DNA from: Nitrobacteraceae bacterium AZCC 2146 | GTDB taxonomy: Bacteria; Pseudomonadota; Alphaproteobacteria; Rhizobiales; Xanthobacteraceae | Length of the DNA: 64,000 nucleotides | Reading direction: 5' to 3' | NCBI GenBank assembly: GCA_036924855.1 | Contig: JBAGRP010000001.1 | Span: 4,464,001-4,528,000, forward strand | Shown: in pieces, positions 43,318 through 51,530 of the stretch | Position numbering within the stretch: position 1 is the stretch's first letter | Layout: each line of letters opens with the position of its first letter | Made by a program: the position numbers and the translations under genes | Notes under the pieces: model-generated | Databases searched by the model: none | Seen by the model: only the letters and a program-made list of their open reading frames with translations | What the model was told of the DNA's origin: nothing

Positions 43318-44094
43318 CTACTTTTTGTGGCCAGCCGCCGCTAGGATCAGATCCGCGATCTGTTTGGGGTGAGACACCAGGGACAGATGACCTGCTTCCA
43401 CTTCTATTGTGGTCGCGTTCATGCGTTTTGCCAGGAATCGCTCCAGGTCGGGATTGATCGTCTGATCGAGCTTCGACACCGCATAGAATGTCTGTTTGGA
43501 GTGCCAGGCGGCTTCCGTGGTTCGTTCGGCGAACAGAGAAGCGGCCGTGGGCCACTGCACCGCATAAAGCACTTTTGCCTTTTTAGGTTCGACGCCATTG
43601 GCGAAGGATTTCAGAAACGCATCCTCCGAAATTGTGGTGAAACCATCGTGTGCCTGGATGCCCGCGCGTACCGGCCCGGCGGGAAACTTCCCGGAAAGCG
43701 CGACGAAATCTTCGCCGGCATCCGGCGCCCGTGCGGCAACATAGACCAGCGCGGTAACCTTCGGATCGGTCCCTGCTTCGCTGAGGACGGTGCCGCCCCA
43801 AGAATGAGCGACCAGCACGGTCGGGCCATCCTGCAGCGCCAGCGCGCGGCGTGTCGCAGCGACCGAATCCGCGAGCGTGGTCAGCGGATTTTGTACGGCG
43901 GTGACCTTCAGGCCCGCCGCCTGAAGGCGCGGGATAACCTCGGCCCAGCTGGAGCCGTCCGCCCAAGCTCCGTGTATCAGCACAACGTTGCGCGCCTCGA
44001 CGGGCGCGGTCGGCTGGGCGTGCGCCTTAAATCCGCCGAGCGTTGCTGTGAGTACGCCAACGGCCATCGCCGCAACTATCCGAAATTTCATCAT
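43318..44094 (-). CDS. secreted alpha/beta hydrolase, copy 1
   Basis: The 258-residue protein has a Sec signal (IVAAMAVGVLTATLGGFKAHA, shown in part) and an alpha/beta hydrolase fold. NVVLIHGAWADGSSW is the oxyanion region, LVAHSWGGTVLSEAG holds the nucleophile Ser, and the final His lies in EAGHLSLVSHP. Family members annotated as salicylate esterase-like or generic hydrolases share this form. It is about 60 percent alike by eye to copy 2 at 59014-59793. Fragments of related genes lie at 58846 and 62913. Two ATGs start the gene; either may be used. Confidence 0.88.
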   Translation of the reverse strand: MMKFRIVAAMAVGVLTATLGGFKAHAQPTAPVEARNVVLIHGAWADGSSWAEVIPRLQAAGLKVTAVQNPLTTLADSVAATRRALALQDGPTVLVAHSWGGTVLSEAGTDPKVTALVYVAARAPDAGEDFVALSGKFPAGPVRAGIQAHDGFTTISEDAFLKSFANGVEPKKAKVLYAVQWPTAASLFAERTTEAAWHSKQTFYAVSKLDQTINPDLERFLAKRMNATTIEVEAGHLSLVSHPKQIADLILAAAGHKK

Positions 44095-44275
44095 CGATCG
44101 AACTCCGTGGTTGATTCTTCTGCGTTAAACTTAGTGCTTGCCGGGATATGCAACTCACACATTCATCCAGTGACAGATGTTCCGGTTCGCGCCTTTCTGC
44201 TTTCTGCAACTAGCCCTTCTCGATTTGGAATATTTTCGTGCGAAGATTGGAGATATCCTCCACCAATCTGAAAGC

Positions 44276-44440
44276 ATGAGAACGGGCCTGCTGGATGACA
44301 TTACCGGGCTCCGCACGTTCGTCCGCATTGTCAGAACAAGGAGCCTGTCCGCGGCAGGACGAGAAATGGGGCTGGTGCTCAACGTGGTCATCAAGCGTCT
44401 CGCGACACTGGAGCGGCCGACCGAGGCGCGCCTCGTGGCC
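44276..44440 (+). pseudogene. LysR-family regulator, HTH stump
   Basis: GLRTFVRIVRTRSLSAAGRE followed by MGLVLNVVIKRLATLER is the N-terminal winged helix of a LysR regulator. The usual continuation (GARL-x-x-RTTR) is damaged and no effector domain follows; the frame soon ends. It overlaps the 3-prime end of the minus-strand gene at 44391. It lies divergent to the secreted hydrolase, the normal position for a LysR regulator of that gene. Confidence 0.7.
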
Positions 44441-44948
44441 TTCGCCCGCTTAGTACCAACTGTGCGGCGAATATCGGGTGAGGGGCAAACAAAAGGGCTA
44501 CGATAAGTCGCGTCACGGAAAATTCGTCGCCAGCGGTTGGCATCGCCAACGTCGCGCACTGCCAAATTTGTCCGTCCACAACCCAGGTCGCTTGGTCCGC
44601 CGCCGGCATCTGGGCCGCGGTGGCTCGGACGCACACACGGCGTAATTGGCCCCGGCTAGGTTGGGGGAGCGCCGACAGCCGATGACCGCGATGGTCGCCA
44701 CCACAAAGCGTGCTTAGCGCCGCGCCCCACTTCGGGAACACGAAATCGGCCCCGTGATCAAGCGGGATTGCTTCGGCGAGATTGGGCTCGAACGCCCCAA
44801 ACTCCGCGAGTTCGACGCGGCCAACCGCGCGACCGTCACTACATGAAAACTGTTCGAACCACTTTGCTGCGACCCACATTGAAGCCTCTCGAAGCTCGAA
44901 ACTGTTGAGCCTCCGCAACGCGGGCTGACGGTGATTGTATGAACTCAT
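44391..44948 (-). CDS. hypothetical protein (possible PAS-like domain)
   Basis: The 185-residue product from MSSYNHRQPALRRLNSFELR has a middle section with FGAFEPNLAEAIPLDHGADF and VRATAAQMPAADQATWVVDG. The shape recalls one-domain PAS-like proteins of rhizobia, but I cannot show it. The last 40 residues are Pro/Arg-rich and run antisense through the LysR stump, so the 3-prime end may be altered. No operon partner is evident. Confidence 0.35.
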   Translation of the reverse strand: MSSYNHRQPALRRLNSFELREASMWVAAKWFEQFSCSDGRAVGRVELAEFGAFEPNLAEAIPLDHGADFVFPKWGAALSTLCGGDHRGHRLSALPQPSRGQLRRVCVRATAAQMPAADQATWVVDGQIWQCATLAMPTAGDEFSVTRLIVALLFAPHPIFAAQLVLSGRRPRGAPRSAAPVSRDA

Positions 44949-45269
44949 TTCGTCACTCCGAGCGTTTCGAGACACCTTCCTTCGCATTCCGTTAAATAGC
45001 GAAGCCGTCGAAATGTATTTCACGTCTGACCCGCTCGCTTTCATGAACGAACGCTTGTCAGCGGGCTCGGCACGATCCGCCGAGCGGGCAATCAGAGGGA
45101 AGCCAAACTCGAGGGCTAACAGGACGGGCGAATTACGCCGAAAGTGATCTCTAAGTCTGTGGCCATGCTCGAAGCTGCCCTGGCCATCGCAGCACGCGAG
45201 CTTTGAGCCTCGACTCCGATTGCAGCAACGCGTGTCCGATAATGACCTCGGACTCCGCGCCGCTGATGT
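44949..45269. other. gap without recognisable gene
   Basis: No frame is convincing. It lies between the upstream end of the 44391-44948 gene and the stop of the AraC gene. I see no strong hairpin or repeat. Confidence 0.4.
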
Positions 45270-46220
45270 TTAGCGCCTTGAGTGTTTCTTTCGCCATTGC
45301 GCCGGCGTTTCCACCGCGAAACGCTTAAATACAGTCGAGAAATGTGCTTGCCCGGAAAACCCCGTCCTCAGCGCCACTTCGACCAGTTGCGCGTCGCTTT
45401 CTAACATCAAGGTCTTGGCGCGTTCAATGCGTCGGAATAAAACATATTCATGCGGCCGATATCCAGTCGCGGCTTTGAATTGCGCTGCGAAGTACATTCG
45501 AGAAAGTCCGGCGGAGGCGGCCAAGTCTCCCAGACTCACAACCTTGGCCATATGTGCGTCGATATAGCCCTTCACTCTCTTGAGTCGCCAATTGGGCAGC
45601 GCGTTGGATTTCGATTGAGGCACCTTCAAACGTAAGAGCCGCATCACCACTGATTTACCCAAGGCCTCCACGTACGAACTTTGCTCTGTAGTGGAATCCT
45701 CTGCGAGCGCCCTGCTTAGCGCCTCTATGAGAGGATCGTGGACGATGATGCCATTCAGGTTTTGGGTCCGCGCTGACCCGGCGATCGCCGAATTACTCTC
45801 TTGCTCACGAAGAAATGCATGTGACACGTGGAGGTGAATGAAGTCAGTTGGAGCGCTACACTCTGCAGCCAGACCTTGTGAGGGAGTGCTGACACGCAGC
45901 GCCCCTGAGCGAATGACTCCGTCGAATAAGATGCGAGACTCGTTCGAGATTTTGAGCCGCGTTGTTTTCAAGGCGATGCTAATAGCACAGCGATACAAAA
46001 GTGTTGCTGCTTCATCCGGATCAGCATTCGCTGAATCGATCGATCTCGCAATAATTACGTCCGGAATTTTTCGATCGCGGTGGTCAGAAATGTTTTTGCG
46101 CTCCCAATTCGGGCGATCTGGAAACGGTTGCGTTTGGCTCTCTGCCGAAATAGCGGAGGTTTCCGGTGGAGCGTTTGTTTCGGAATCCGGATGTTGGTCT
46201 GAGTTCAACATCTGTGTCAT
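45270..46220 (-). CDS. AraC-family transcriptional regulator
   Basis: The 316-residue protein has a C-terminal AraC double HTH: KRVKGYIDAHMAKVVSLGDL, ASAGLSRMYFAAQFKAATGY and RPHEYVLFRRIERAKTLMLE, followed by VALRTGFSGQAHFSTVFKRF. The N-terminal 200 residues show no AraC cupin signature that I recognise, and the first 70 are Ser/Asp/Glu-rich. The ATG at 46220 (MTQMLNS) is chosen over a start 69 bases upstream. It is on the same strand as the cyo operon, 371 bases downstream of it, so its target is not obvious. Confidence 0.85.
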   Translation of the reverse strand: MTQMLNSDQHPDSETNAPPETSAISAESQTQPFPDRPNWERKNISDHRDRKIPDVIIARSIDSANADPDEAATLLYRCAISIALKTTRLKISNESRILFDGVIRSGALRVSTPSQGLAAECSAPTDFIHLHVSHAFLREQESNSAIAGSARTQNLNGIIVHDPLIEALSRALAEDSTTEQSSYVEALGKSVVMRLLRLKVPQSKSNALPNWRLKRVKGYIDAHMAKVVSLGDLAASAGLSRMYFAAQFKAATGYRPHEYVLFRRIERAKTLMLESDAQLVEVALRTGFSGQAHFSTVFKRFAVETPAQWRKKHSRR

Positions 46221-46591
46221 GGCGACATTCCCGATGTATGGATCACATGCCAAGATCGCAAGAGATCCAAGGGTTGATCGATGCCGCACTCAACTCCGGA
46301 TGAGAGCGTTGCTCTCACGCCGCGTGCGGCACTCGTAAAACACTAGCCAAATCCAATTCGAGACGCGTGTTATTGAGCGCAAAAAACCGTTACTTGTTGT
46401 GAACTTCAGGCATCTGCAGCAGATCTGATACGCGAGCGCGATTGCACGTCGATGGGACGATCACCGCAGAGACCGCCGTCAAGTGCGCCGATCACAACCC
46501 CCTCCTGATCGACCAGGCCGCCAGGACTCTCGAAAACACACTGAACAGGGAAGGCATGCTTGATTAGCAGCCAGTATCCCCGCGGCGCTCT
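46221..46591. other. gap between cyoD and the AraC gene
   Basis: No convincing gene or hairpin is seen. It includes the AraC promoter and the cyo operon 3-prime trailer. Confidence 0.4.
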
Positions 46592-46987
46592 TCAGTGCTG
46601 CATCTGCAGATTCATCAGCTCTGCCGCAGGCATCATGTTGTCGTTCAGATCTGCCATGATCAAAAGCGATCCGACGACGACCAGGACAACGATCAGCACA
46701 CCGAACGCCAGCGCCATCACGTTGTTGGTGTTGTCCGGCCCCGTGGTGACATGCAGGAAAAACACCAGGTGGATGCCCATTTGCGCGATCGCAAGCACCG
46801 TCAGGCCGAGAGAGACACCGCCGGCCCAGAGCAGTGATGTGTTGGCGACCCAGAACGACATGGCCGTGAGGACCACCGCGAGAGCCAATCCGATCGTGTA
46901 GACGAGCACGCCGGACGATGTTCCCTGTTCCACGTCGGGAAGCGCTGACGCGTCTCCGGGAGCGCGATCGTAATGCATGTCGGTCAT
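46592..46987 (-). CDS. cyoD: cytochrome bo3 quinol oxidase subunit IV (CyoD)
   Basis: The 131-residue protein has three transmembrane helices: VYTIGLALAVVLTAMSFWVA, LGLTVLAIAQMGIHLVFFLH and ALAFGVLIVVLVVVGSLLIM. AIAQMGIHLVFFLH is typical for CyoD, which helps copper insertion and assembly. It is the last gene of the operon. The ATG at 46987 overlaps the end of cyoC by four bases. Confidence 0.9.
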   Translation of the reverse strand: MTDMHYDRAPGDASALPDVEQGTSSGVLVYTIGLALAVVLTAMSFWVANTSLLWAGGVSLGLTVLAIAQMGIHLVFFLHVTTGPDNTNNVMALAFGVLIVVLVVVGSLLIMADLNDNMMPAAELMNLQMQH

Positions 46988-47619
46988 GAAAGGACTCCTA
47001 TTAGATAGACCACCGTGAACAGCCATACCCAGACAATGTCGAGCGCATGCCAGAACAGTGAAAAGCAGAGCAGACGCCGCTCGACGGTCGCGCGAAAGCC
47101 TTTGATTGCGACCTGAGCCATCATCACCACCAGCCAGATCAGGCCCGCCGTGACATGCAGCCCGTGGCAGCCGACCAGGGTAAAAAAGGCAGAGAGGAAC
47201 GCGCTGCGTTGCGGACCGGCCCCAATCGCGATCATGCCGGCAAACTCCCGTAGTTCCAGCGCGAGGAAGGCGGCCCCTAGCGCGAAAGTAACGAGAGCAG
47301 CCAAATAAGTAGCGGCGTAGCGCCGCGAACTAATGGCCATCGACATCAATCCGCAGGTGAAGCTCGACGCGAGAAGGCATCCGGTTTCGATCGCAACGCT
47401 GCGTTGGTTGAACAGCTGGATGCCACTCGGACCGCCAGCCGTCGCGTGCGCGAGCACCGCGTAAGCGGCAAAGATCGCCGAAAACATCACGATGTCGCTC
47501 AAGAGGAATATCCAGAAGCCGTAGCCAACCACGACCCGCTTTGTAGCCGGCCCGGCCTCGCTTGCACTCGGCCGCGCCTCGTGCCGAATCTCGTCAGCAA
47601 CTGCAACAGCGATGTTCAT
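46984..47619 (-). CDS. cyoC: cytochrome bo3 quinol oxidase subunit III (CyoC)
   Basis: The 211-residue membrane protein has five helices of the haem-copper oxidase subunit III family: [40 protein letters not shown] and [31 protein letters not shown] and the last segment [20 protein letters not shown] are typical. The ATG at 47619 (MNIAVAV) overlaps the cyoB stop by four bases. The frame upstream of it is a shadow. Confidence 0.92.
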   Translation of the reverse strand: MNIAVAVADEIRHEARPSASEAGPATKRVVVGYGFWIFLLSDIVMFSAIFAAYAVLAHATAGGPSGIQLFNQRSVAIETGCLLASSFTCGLMSMAISSRRYAATYLAALVTFALGAAFLALELREFAGMIAIGAGPQRSAFLSAFFTLVGCHGLHVTAGLIWLVVMMAQVAIKGFRATVERRLLCFSLFWHALDIVWVWLFTVVYLIGVLS

Positions 47620-49601
47620 ACTGCAATCTCCGCCTGGTTCGCCTGCTCGAATCGCGCAATCTGATCGGCCGGGATGTCGATTTCCTCTTCGTTGCGGAAC
47701 GCGAAGGCAAGCATGGTCAGAAAGATTCCGATCGCCCCCGCACCGGCCATCCACCAGATGTGCCAGATCAGTGCAAAGCCGGTAACGACTGCAAAAAATG
47801 CCGTAATGAAACCGGTCGCGCTGTTTTTCGGCATCTCGATCGGCTCGAATTTGCGCTCTTTCAGTGGCTGGGCTTGTTGCGTGCGTTCACGCTGCTTCTT
47901 GTTCCAAAGAGCGTCGAGGTCTGTGACCTGCGGAAGCACGGTGAAATTCCAGGCCGGCGGCGGCGAAGCGGTCGCCCATTCAAGCGTGCGGCCGTTCCAC
48001 GGGTCCGCGGTCACCTTCAGTTGTTCGCGGTCGCGGATCGAGACCACAAGCTGGATGACCTGGCAGACAATCCCCGCGAGAATGACGACGACGCCGATCG
48101 CCGCGACCATCAACCACGGTTGCCAACTGACAACGTCGTAATGCTGCATGCGGCGGGTCATGCCCATGAGACCCAGCGCGTAAAGCGGCATGAAAGCGAT
48201 ATAGAAGCCGATCAGCCAGCACCAGAACGAAGCTCTGCCCCAGCGTTCGTCGAGCCTGAAGCCGAATGCTTTCGGGAACCAGTAGTTGTAACCCGCCATT
48301 AGGCCGAACACCGTGCCACCGATGATGACATTATGGAAATGCGCGATCAGAAATAGGCTGTTGTGCAGCTGAAAGTCGGCGGGAGGCACGGCCATCAACA
48401 CGCCGGTCATGCCGCCGATCACGAACGTCACCATGAAGCCGATCGACCACAGGATCGGAACGGTGAACCGGATGCGGCCGCCGTACATCGTGAATAGCCA
48501 GTTGAAGACTTTGACGCCCGTCGGCACCGCGATGATCATGGTCATGACCCCGAAGAAGCCGTTGACGTTCGCGCTGGCTCCCATGGTGAAGAAGTGGTGC
48601 AGCCAGACGACGAATGACAGCACGCAAATCGCCATCGTCGCCGCGACCATGGAGCGATAGCCAAACAGCGGCTTACCGGAGAAGGTCGACACAACCTCGG
48701 AAAAGATGCCGAACGCTGGCAATACCAGGATGTAGACCTCCGGGTGACCCCAGACCCAGAACAGGTTGACGTACATCATCGCGTTGCCCTGACCATCGAT
48801 CGTGAAGAAATGAAAACCGAGGTAACGATCGAGCAGCAGCATTGACAAGGTCGCAGTCAGAACCGGGAACGCCGCGACGATGAGAAGATTCGCGGCGAGC
48901 GACGTCCAGCAGAAGACGGGCATGCGCATATAACCCATCCCCGGCGCCCGCGTTTTCAGAATGGTCGCGACGAAGTTTATGCCGGTCATCAACGTGCCGA
49001 CGCCGGAGATTTGCAGCGCCCAGAGATAGTAGTCGACGCCGACGCCGGGCGAGAATTGCAGCTCGCTCAGCGGCGGATAGGCGACCCAGCCGGCTTTTGA
49101 GAACTCGCCGACCGCGAGCGAGATGTTCGTCAAGAGGATACCCGACGCGGTCAGCCCCAGGGCTACCGAGTTCAAGGTCGGAAACGCCATGTCGCGGATG
49201 CCTAGTTGCAGCGGCACCACGAAATTCATCATTCCGATCACGAATGGCATCGCCATGAAGAAGATCATGATCGTGCCATGTGCCGAGAAGATCTGGTCAA
49301 AGTGCTCAGGCGGCAGGTATCCCTGTGCGCCGCCTGCTGCGACCGCTTGCTGCGCCCGCATCATGATGGCGTCGGCAAAGCCGCGCAGCAGCATGATCAG
49401 CGCCAGTATGATGTACATGATGCCGATGCGCTTGTGGTCGACAGAGGTGAGCCACTCTCGCCACAGGTAAGGCACGTAACCCTTTAGTGTCACCCACGAA
49501 AGGATGGACACGATAACCAGGACCATGACGCCCGACGCACCCATGATGATCGGCTGGTCGAAGGGAATCGCACTCCAATTCAGCTTGCCAAGTAGATTCA
49601 T
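47616..49601 (-). CDS. cyoB: cytochrome bo3 quinol oxidase subunit I (CyoB)
   Basis: The 661-residue subunit reduces oxygen to water and pumps protons. Haem and copper ligands are visible: [12 protein letters not shown] (low-spin haem His), [17 protein letters not shown] (CuB His and cross-linked Tyr), [11 protein letters not shown] (two CuB His) and [14 protein letters not shown] (haem His pair). The length matches E. coli CyoB. The ATG at 49601 (MNLLGKLNW) is the family start. It overlaps cyoA by four bases. Confidence 0.95.
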   Translation of the reverse strand: MNLLGKLNWSAIPFDQPIIMGASGVMVLVIVSILSWVTLKGYVPYLWREWLTSVDHKRIGIMYIILALIMLLRGFADAIMMRAQQAVAAGGAQGYLPPEHFDQIFSAHGTIMIFFMAMPFVIGMMNFVVPLQLGIRDMAFPTLNSVALGLTASGILLTNISLAVGEFSKAGWVAYPPLSELQFSPGVGVDYYLWALQISGVGTLMTGINFVATILKTRAPGMGYMRMPVFCWTSLAANLLIVAAFPVLTATLSMLLLDRYLGFHFFTIDGQGNAMMYVNLFWVWGHPEVYILVLPAFGIFSEVVSTFSGKPLFGYRSMVAATMAICVLSFVVWLHHFFTMGASANVNGFFGVMTMIIAVPTGVKVFNWLFTMYGGRIRFTVPILWSIGFMVTFVIGGMTGVLMAVPPADFQLHNSLFLIAHFHNVIIGGTVFGLMAGYNYWFPKAFGFRLDERWGRASFWCWLIGFYIAFMPLYALGLMGMTRRMQHYDVVSWQPWLMVAAIGVVVILAGIVCQVIQLVVSIRDREQLKVTADPWNGRTLEWATASPPPAWNFTVLPQVTDLDALWNKKQRERTQQAQPLKERKFEPIEMPKNSATGFITAFFAVVTGFALIWHIWWMAGAGAIGIFLTMLAFAFRNEEEIDIPADQIARFEQANQAEIAV

Positions 49602-50476
49602 TTTTCCGCCCTCATTGACGTCGGATTTCTGCGGCACATCGCGTCGTCGGATTGCATTTCGGAGACCAGGATGCTGTCGAACAGACCGGGCGCGACCGCA
49701 CGATAGGTGAATGGCGCCACCGCAGCACTCGGCTTCACCAGCTCCGCGTAGGTTTTCGCATCGAGCTCCGGACCAGCACTGCGTGCTGCGTTAAGCCACT
49801 GTGCGAACTTTTCGTCCGGCACGGCATCGGCGTCGAAATGCATGTCGGAAAAGCCCTCGCCGCTGTACTGAGCGGAAAACCCGCGGTACGTTCCAGAATG
49901 GTCGGCTTGCAGGTGAAGACGGGTGATCATTCCCGCCATAGTGTAGATCTGGCTGCCAAGCTGCGGCACAAAGAAGCTGTTCATCACGCCTGAGGAGGTC
50001 AATTCCAGACTGACCGGCGCGCCGACGGGAATGATCAGTCGATTGACGCTTGCGACGCCCTGATCGGGATAGATGAAGAGCCATTTCCAGTCGAGCGAGG
50101 CGACCTGGACTCGTAGCGGCTTCACGGTGGATAGGATCGGTTTGCGCGGGCTCAAATCATGTGAGCCCACCCACGCCACGCCGCCAACCAGGAACACGGT
50201 CATCGCGGGGATCGACCAGACGAGCATCTCGAGGCGGCCTGAATACGCGAAATTTGGCCGATACCGCGCTCGCTCATTCGATGCACGAAACCAGAAAGCA
50301 ACGCCCAGCGTGGCAAGGATCACTGGGATCACGATCGCCAGCATGATGCCAAGCGCGTTGAGCAGAATTTGTCGCTCGGCGACGGCAATCGGCCCTTTCG
50401 GATCGAGCACGCCTTCCGTGCAGCCGCTGAGCGTCGCGGCGGCGATCAGGACCACAGCAGGAAAACCATATCGCAT
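49598..50476 (-). CDS. cyoA: cytochrome bo3 quinol oxidase subunit II (CyoA)
   Basis: The 292-residue lipoprotein has signal and lipobox AAATLSGC, two transmembrane helices ([19 protein letters not shown] and [20 protein letters not shown]) and a cupredoxin domain. The CuA ligands of cytochrome c oxidases are absent, as expected of a quinol oxidase: [19 protein letters not shown] has no Cys pair. The ATG at 50476 follows GAGGTC. It is the first gene of cyoABCD; haem O synthase (cyoE) is not in the window. Confidence 0.93.
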   Translation of the reverse strand: MRYGFPAVVLIAAATLSGCTEGVLDPKGPIAVAERQILLNALGIMLAIVIPVILATLGVAFWFRASNERARYRPNFAYSGRLEMLVWSIPAMTVFLVGGVAWVGSHDLSPRKPILSTVKPLRVQVASLDWKWLFIYPDQGVASVNRLIIPVGAPVSLELTSSGVMNSFFVPQLGSQIYTMAGMITRLHLQADHSGTYRGFSAQYSGEGFSDMHFDADAVPDEKFAQWLNAARSAGPELDAKTYAELVKPSAAVAPFTYRAVAPGLFDSILVSEMQSDDAMCRRNPTSMRAEK

Positions 50477-50615
50477 GTTAGACCTCGCTGAAGTTGACGG
50501 TGCAGTATGCGCTGCCGACGGCGCCTGACAGGAGTTCGGCATGCACCGGGATGCCGCCACCATGCGAGGACCACACGGGCGAAAATGATCCAAATGGCAA
50601 TCCGCAGTCGTGGGC

Positions 50616-51449
50616 TTATCTTATCGGGGAGAGTCTCGATAAATAATCGATCTCCAGCTCGCCTTCATAAGTTTCGGCGCCGGCCTTCAATGCTTCCGTC
50701 ACGCGCGCTTGCGTCACCTCGCTGGCGACACTCAAATCGGACTCATGGGCCTCCACCAGAAGCCCCTGTGCCAAGGAACTAAATGCTCCAGTATCCACGG
50801 CCGCCTTGGCGTGAGCGATGGTATGCGCAGGAAATGAGGCGATGCGGTGAGCCAGTTTCTCGACAAAAGGCGTCAGCTCGTCCGCCGGCAACGCTCGATT
50901 GATATAGCCGTAACGTTCTGCCAGCTCCGCCGAGAGATCATTGCAACCCAGGAGCACCTCCAAGGCGCGTCCGCGCCCGATAAGCCGTGGCAATCTTTGC
51001 GTAGCGCCGCCGCCCGGAACGAGCCCAACCGCCACCTCTGGATGGCCAAAGATCGCCTTGCCAACGGCAGCAAAACACATGTCCACGGCCAGCGCGATCT
51101 CACTCCCCCCGCCCCGGGCCCGTCCCTCGATTTTGGCGATGGTTACCTTAGGCATGTTCCTGAACCGCTCGCCGATCGTCTGCGTAAGACGAAAGCTGCG
51201 CGTATGGGATACTATTTTGGAAGCGGCTCCAACCCGGCCCAAACCAGAGTGGGCTATAAAGAAATCAGGAAGCGCGCTCTGCAAGACCACAACCCGGACA
51301 CTCTCATCGGCCTCGAGTTCCCTGCCGAGTTTGTCGAATTCCTGCGACAGAACTTCGTCAAGAAGATTTATCGGCGGGTTATCGATGCTGACGAATGCGA
51401 CTCCGGAATCAAACCTGAACTGGAAACATTTGTAATCAGAATATCGCAT
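50616..51449 (-). CDS. enoyl-CoA hydratase/isomerase family protein
   Basis: The 277-residue protein has the crotonase fold. FVSIDNPPINLLDEVLSQEF is the first strand and loop, and IEGRARGGGSEIALAVDMCF is the oxyanion-hole helix. FGHPEVAVGLVPGGGATQRL carries the first catalytic Glu; the second position has Gly in GGGATQ, so it may be an isomerase, hydrolase or other crotonase rather than a true hydratase. The ATG at 51449 gives a normal length. It is the last gene of the catabolic cluster. Confidence 0.85.
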   Translation of the reverse strand: MRYSDYKCFQFRFDSGVAFVSIDNPPINLLDEVLSQEFDKLGRELEADESVRVVVLQSALPDFFIAHSGLGRVGAASKIVSHTRSFRLTQTIGERFRNMPKVTIAKIEGRARGGGSEIALAVDMCFAAVGKAIFGHPEVAVGLVPGGGATQRLPRLIGRGRALEVLLGCNDLSAELAERYGYINRALPADELTPFVEKLAHRIASFPAHTIAHAKAAVDTGAFSSLAQGLLVEAHESDLSVASEVTQARVTEALKAGAETYEGELEIDYLSRLSPIR

Positions 51450-51530
51450 GGGAGTGACTCCATTTTGGCGACCGTTCCAGACGGCTGATCTGTTGGCGAG
51501 AGAACTTCTCGATAAGCATGGGGTCATCCG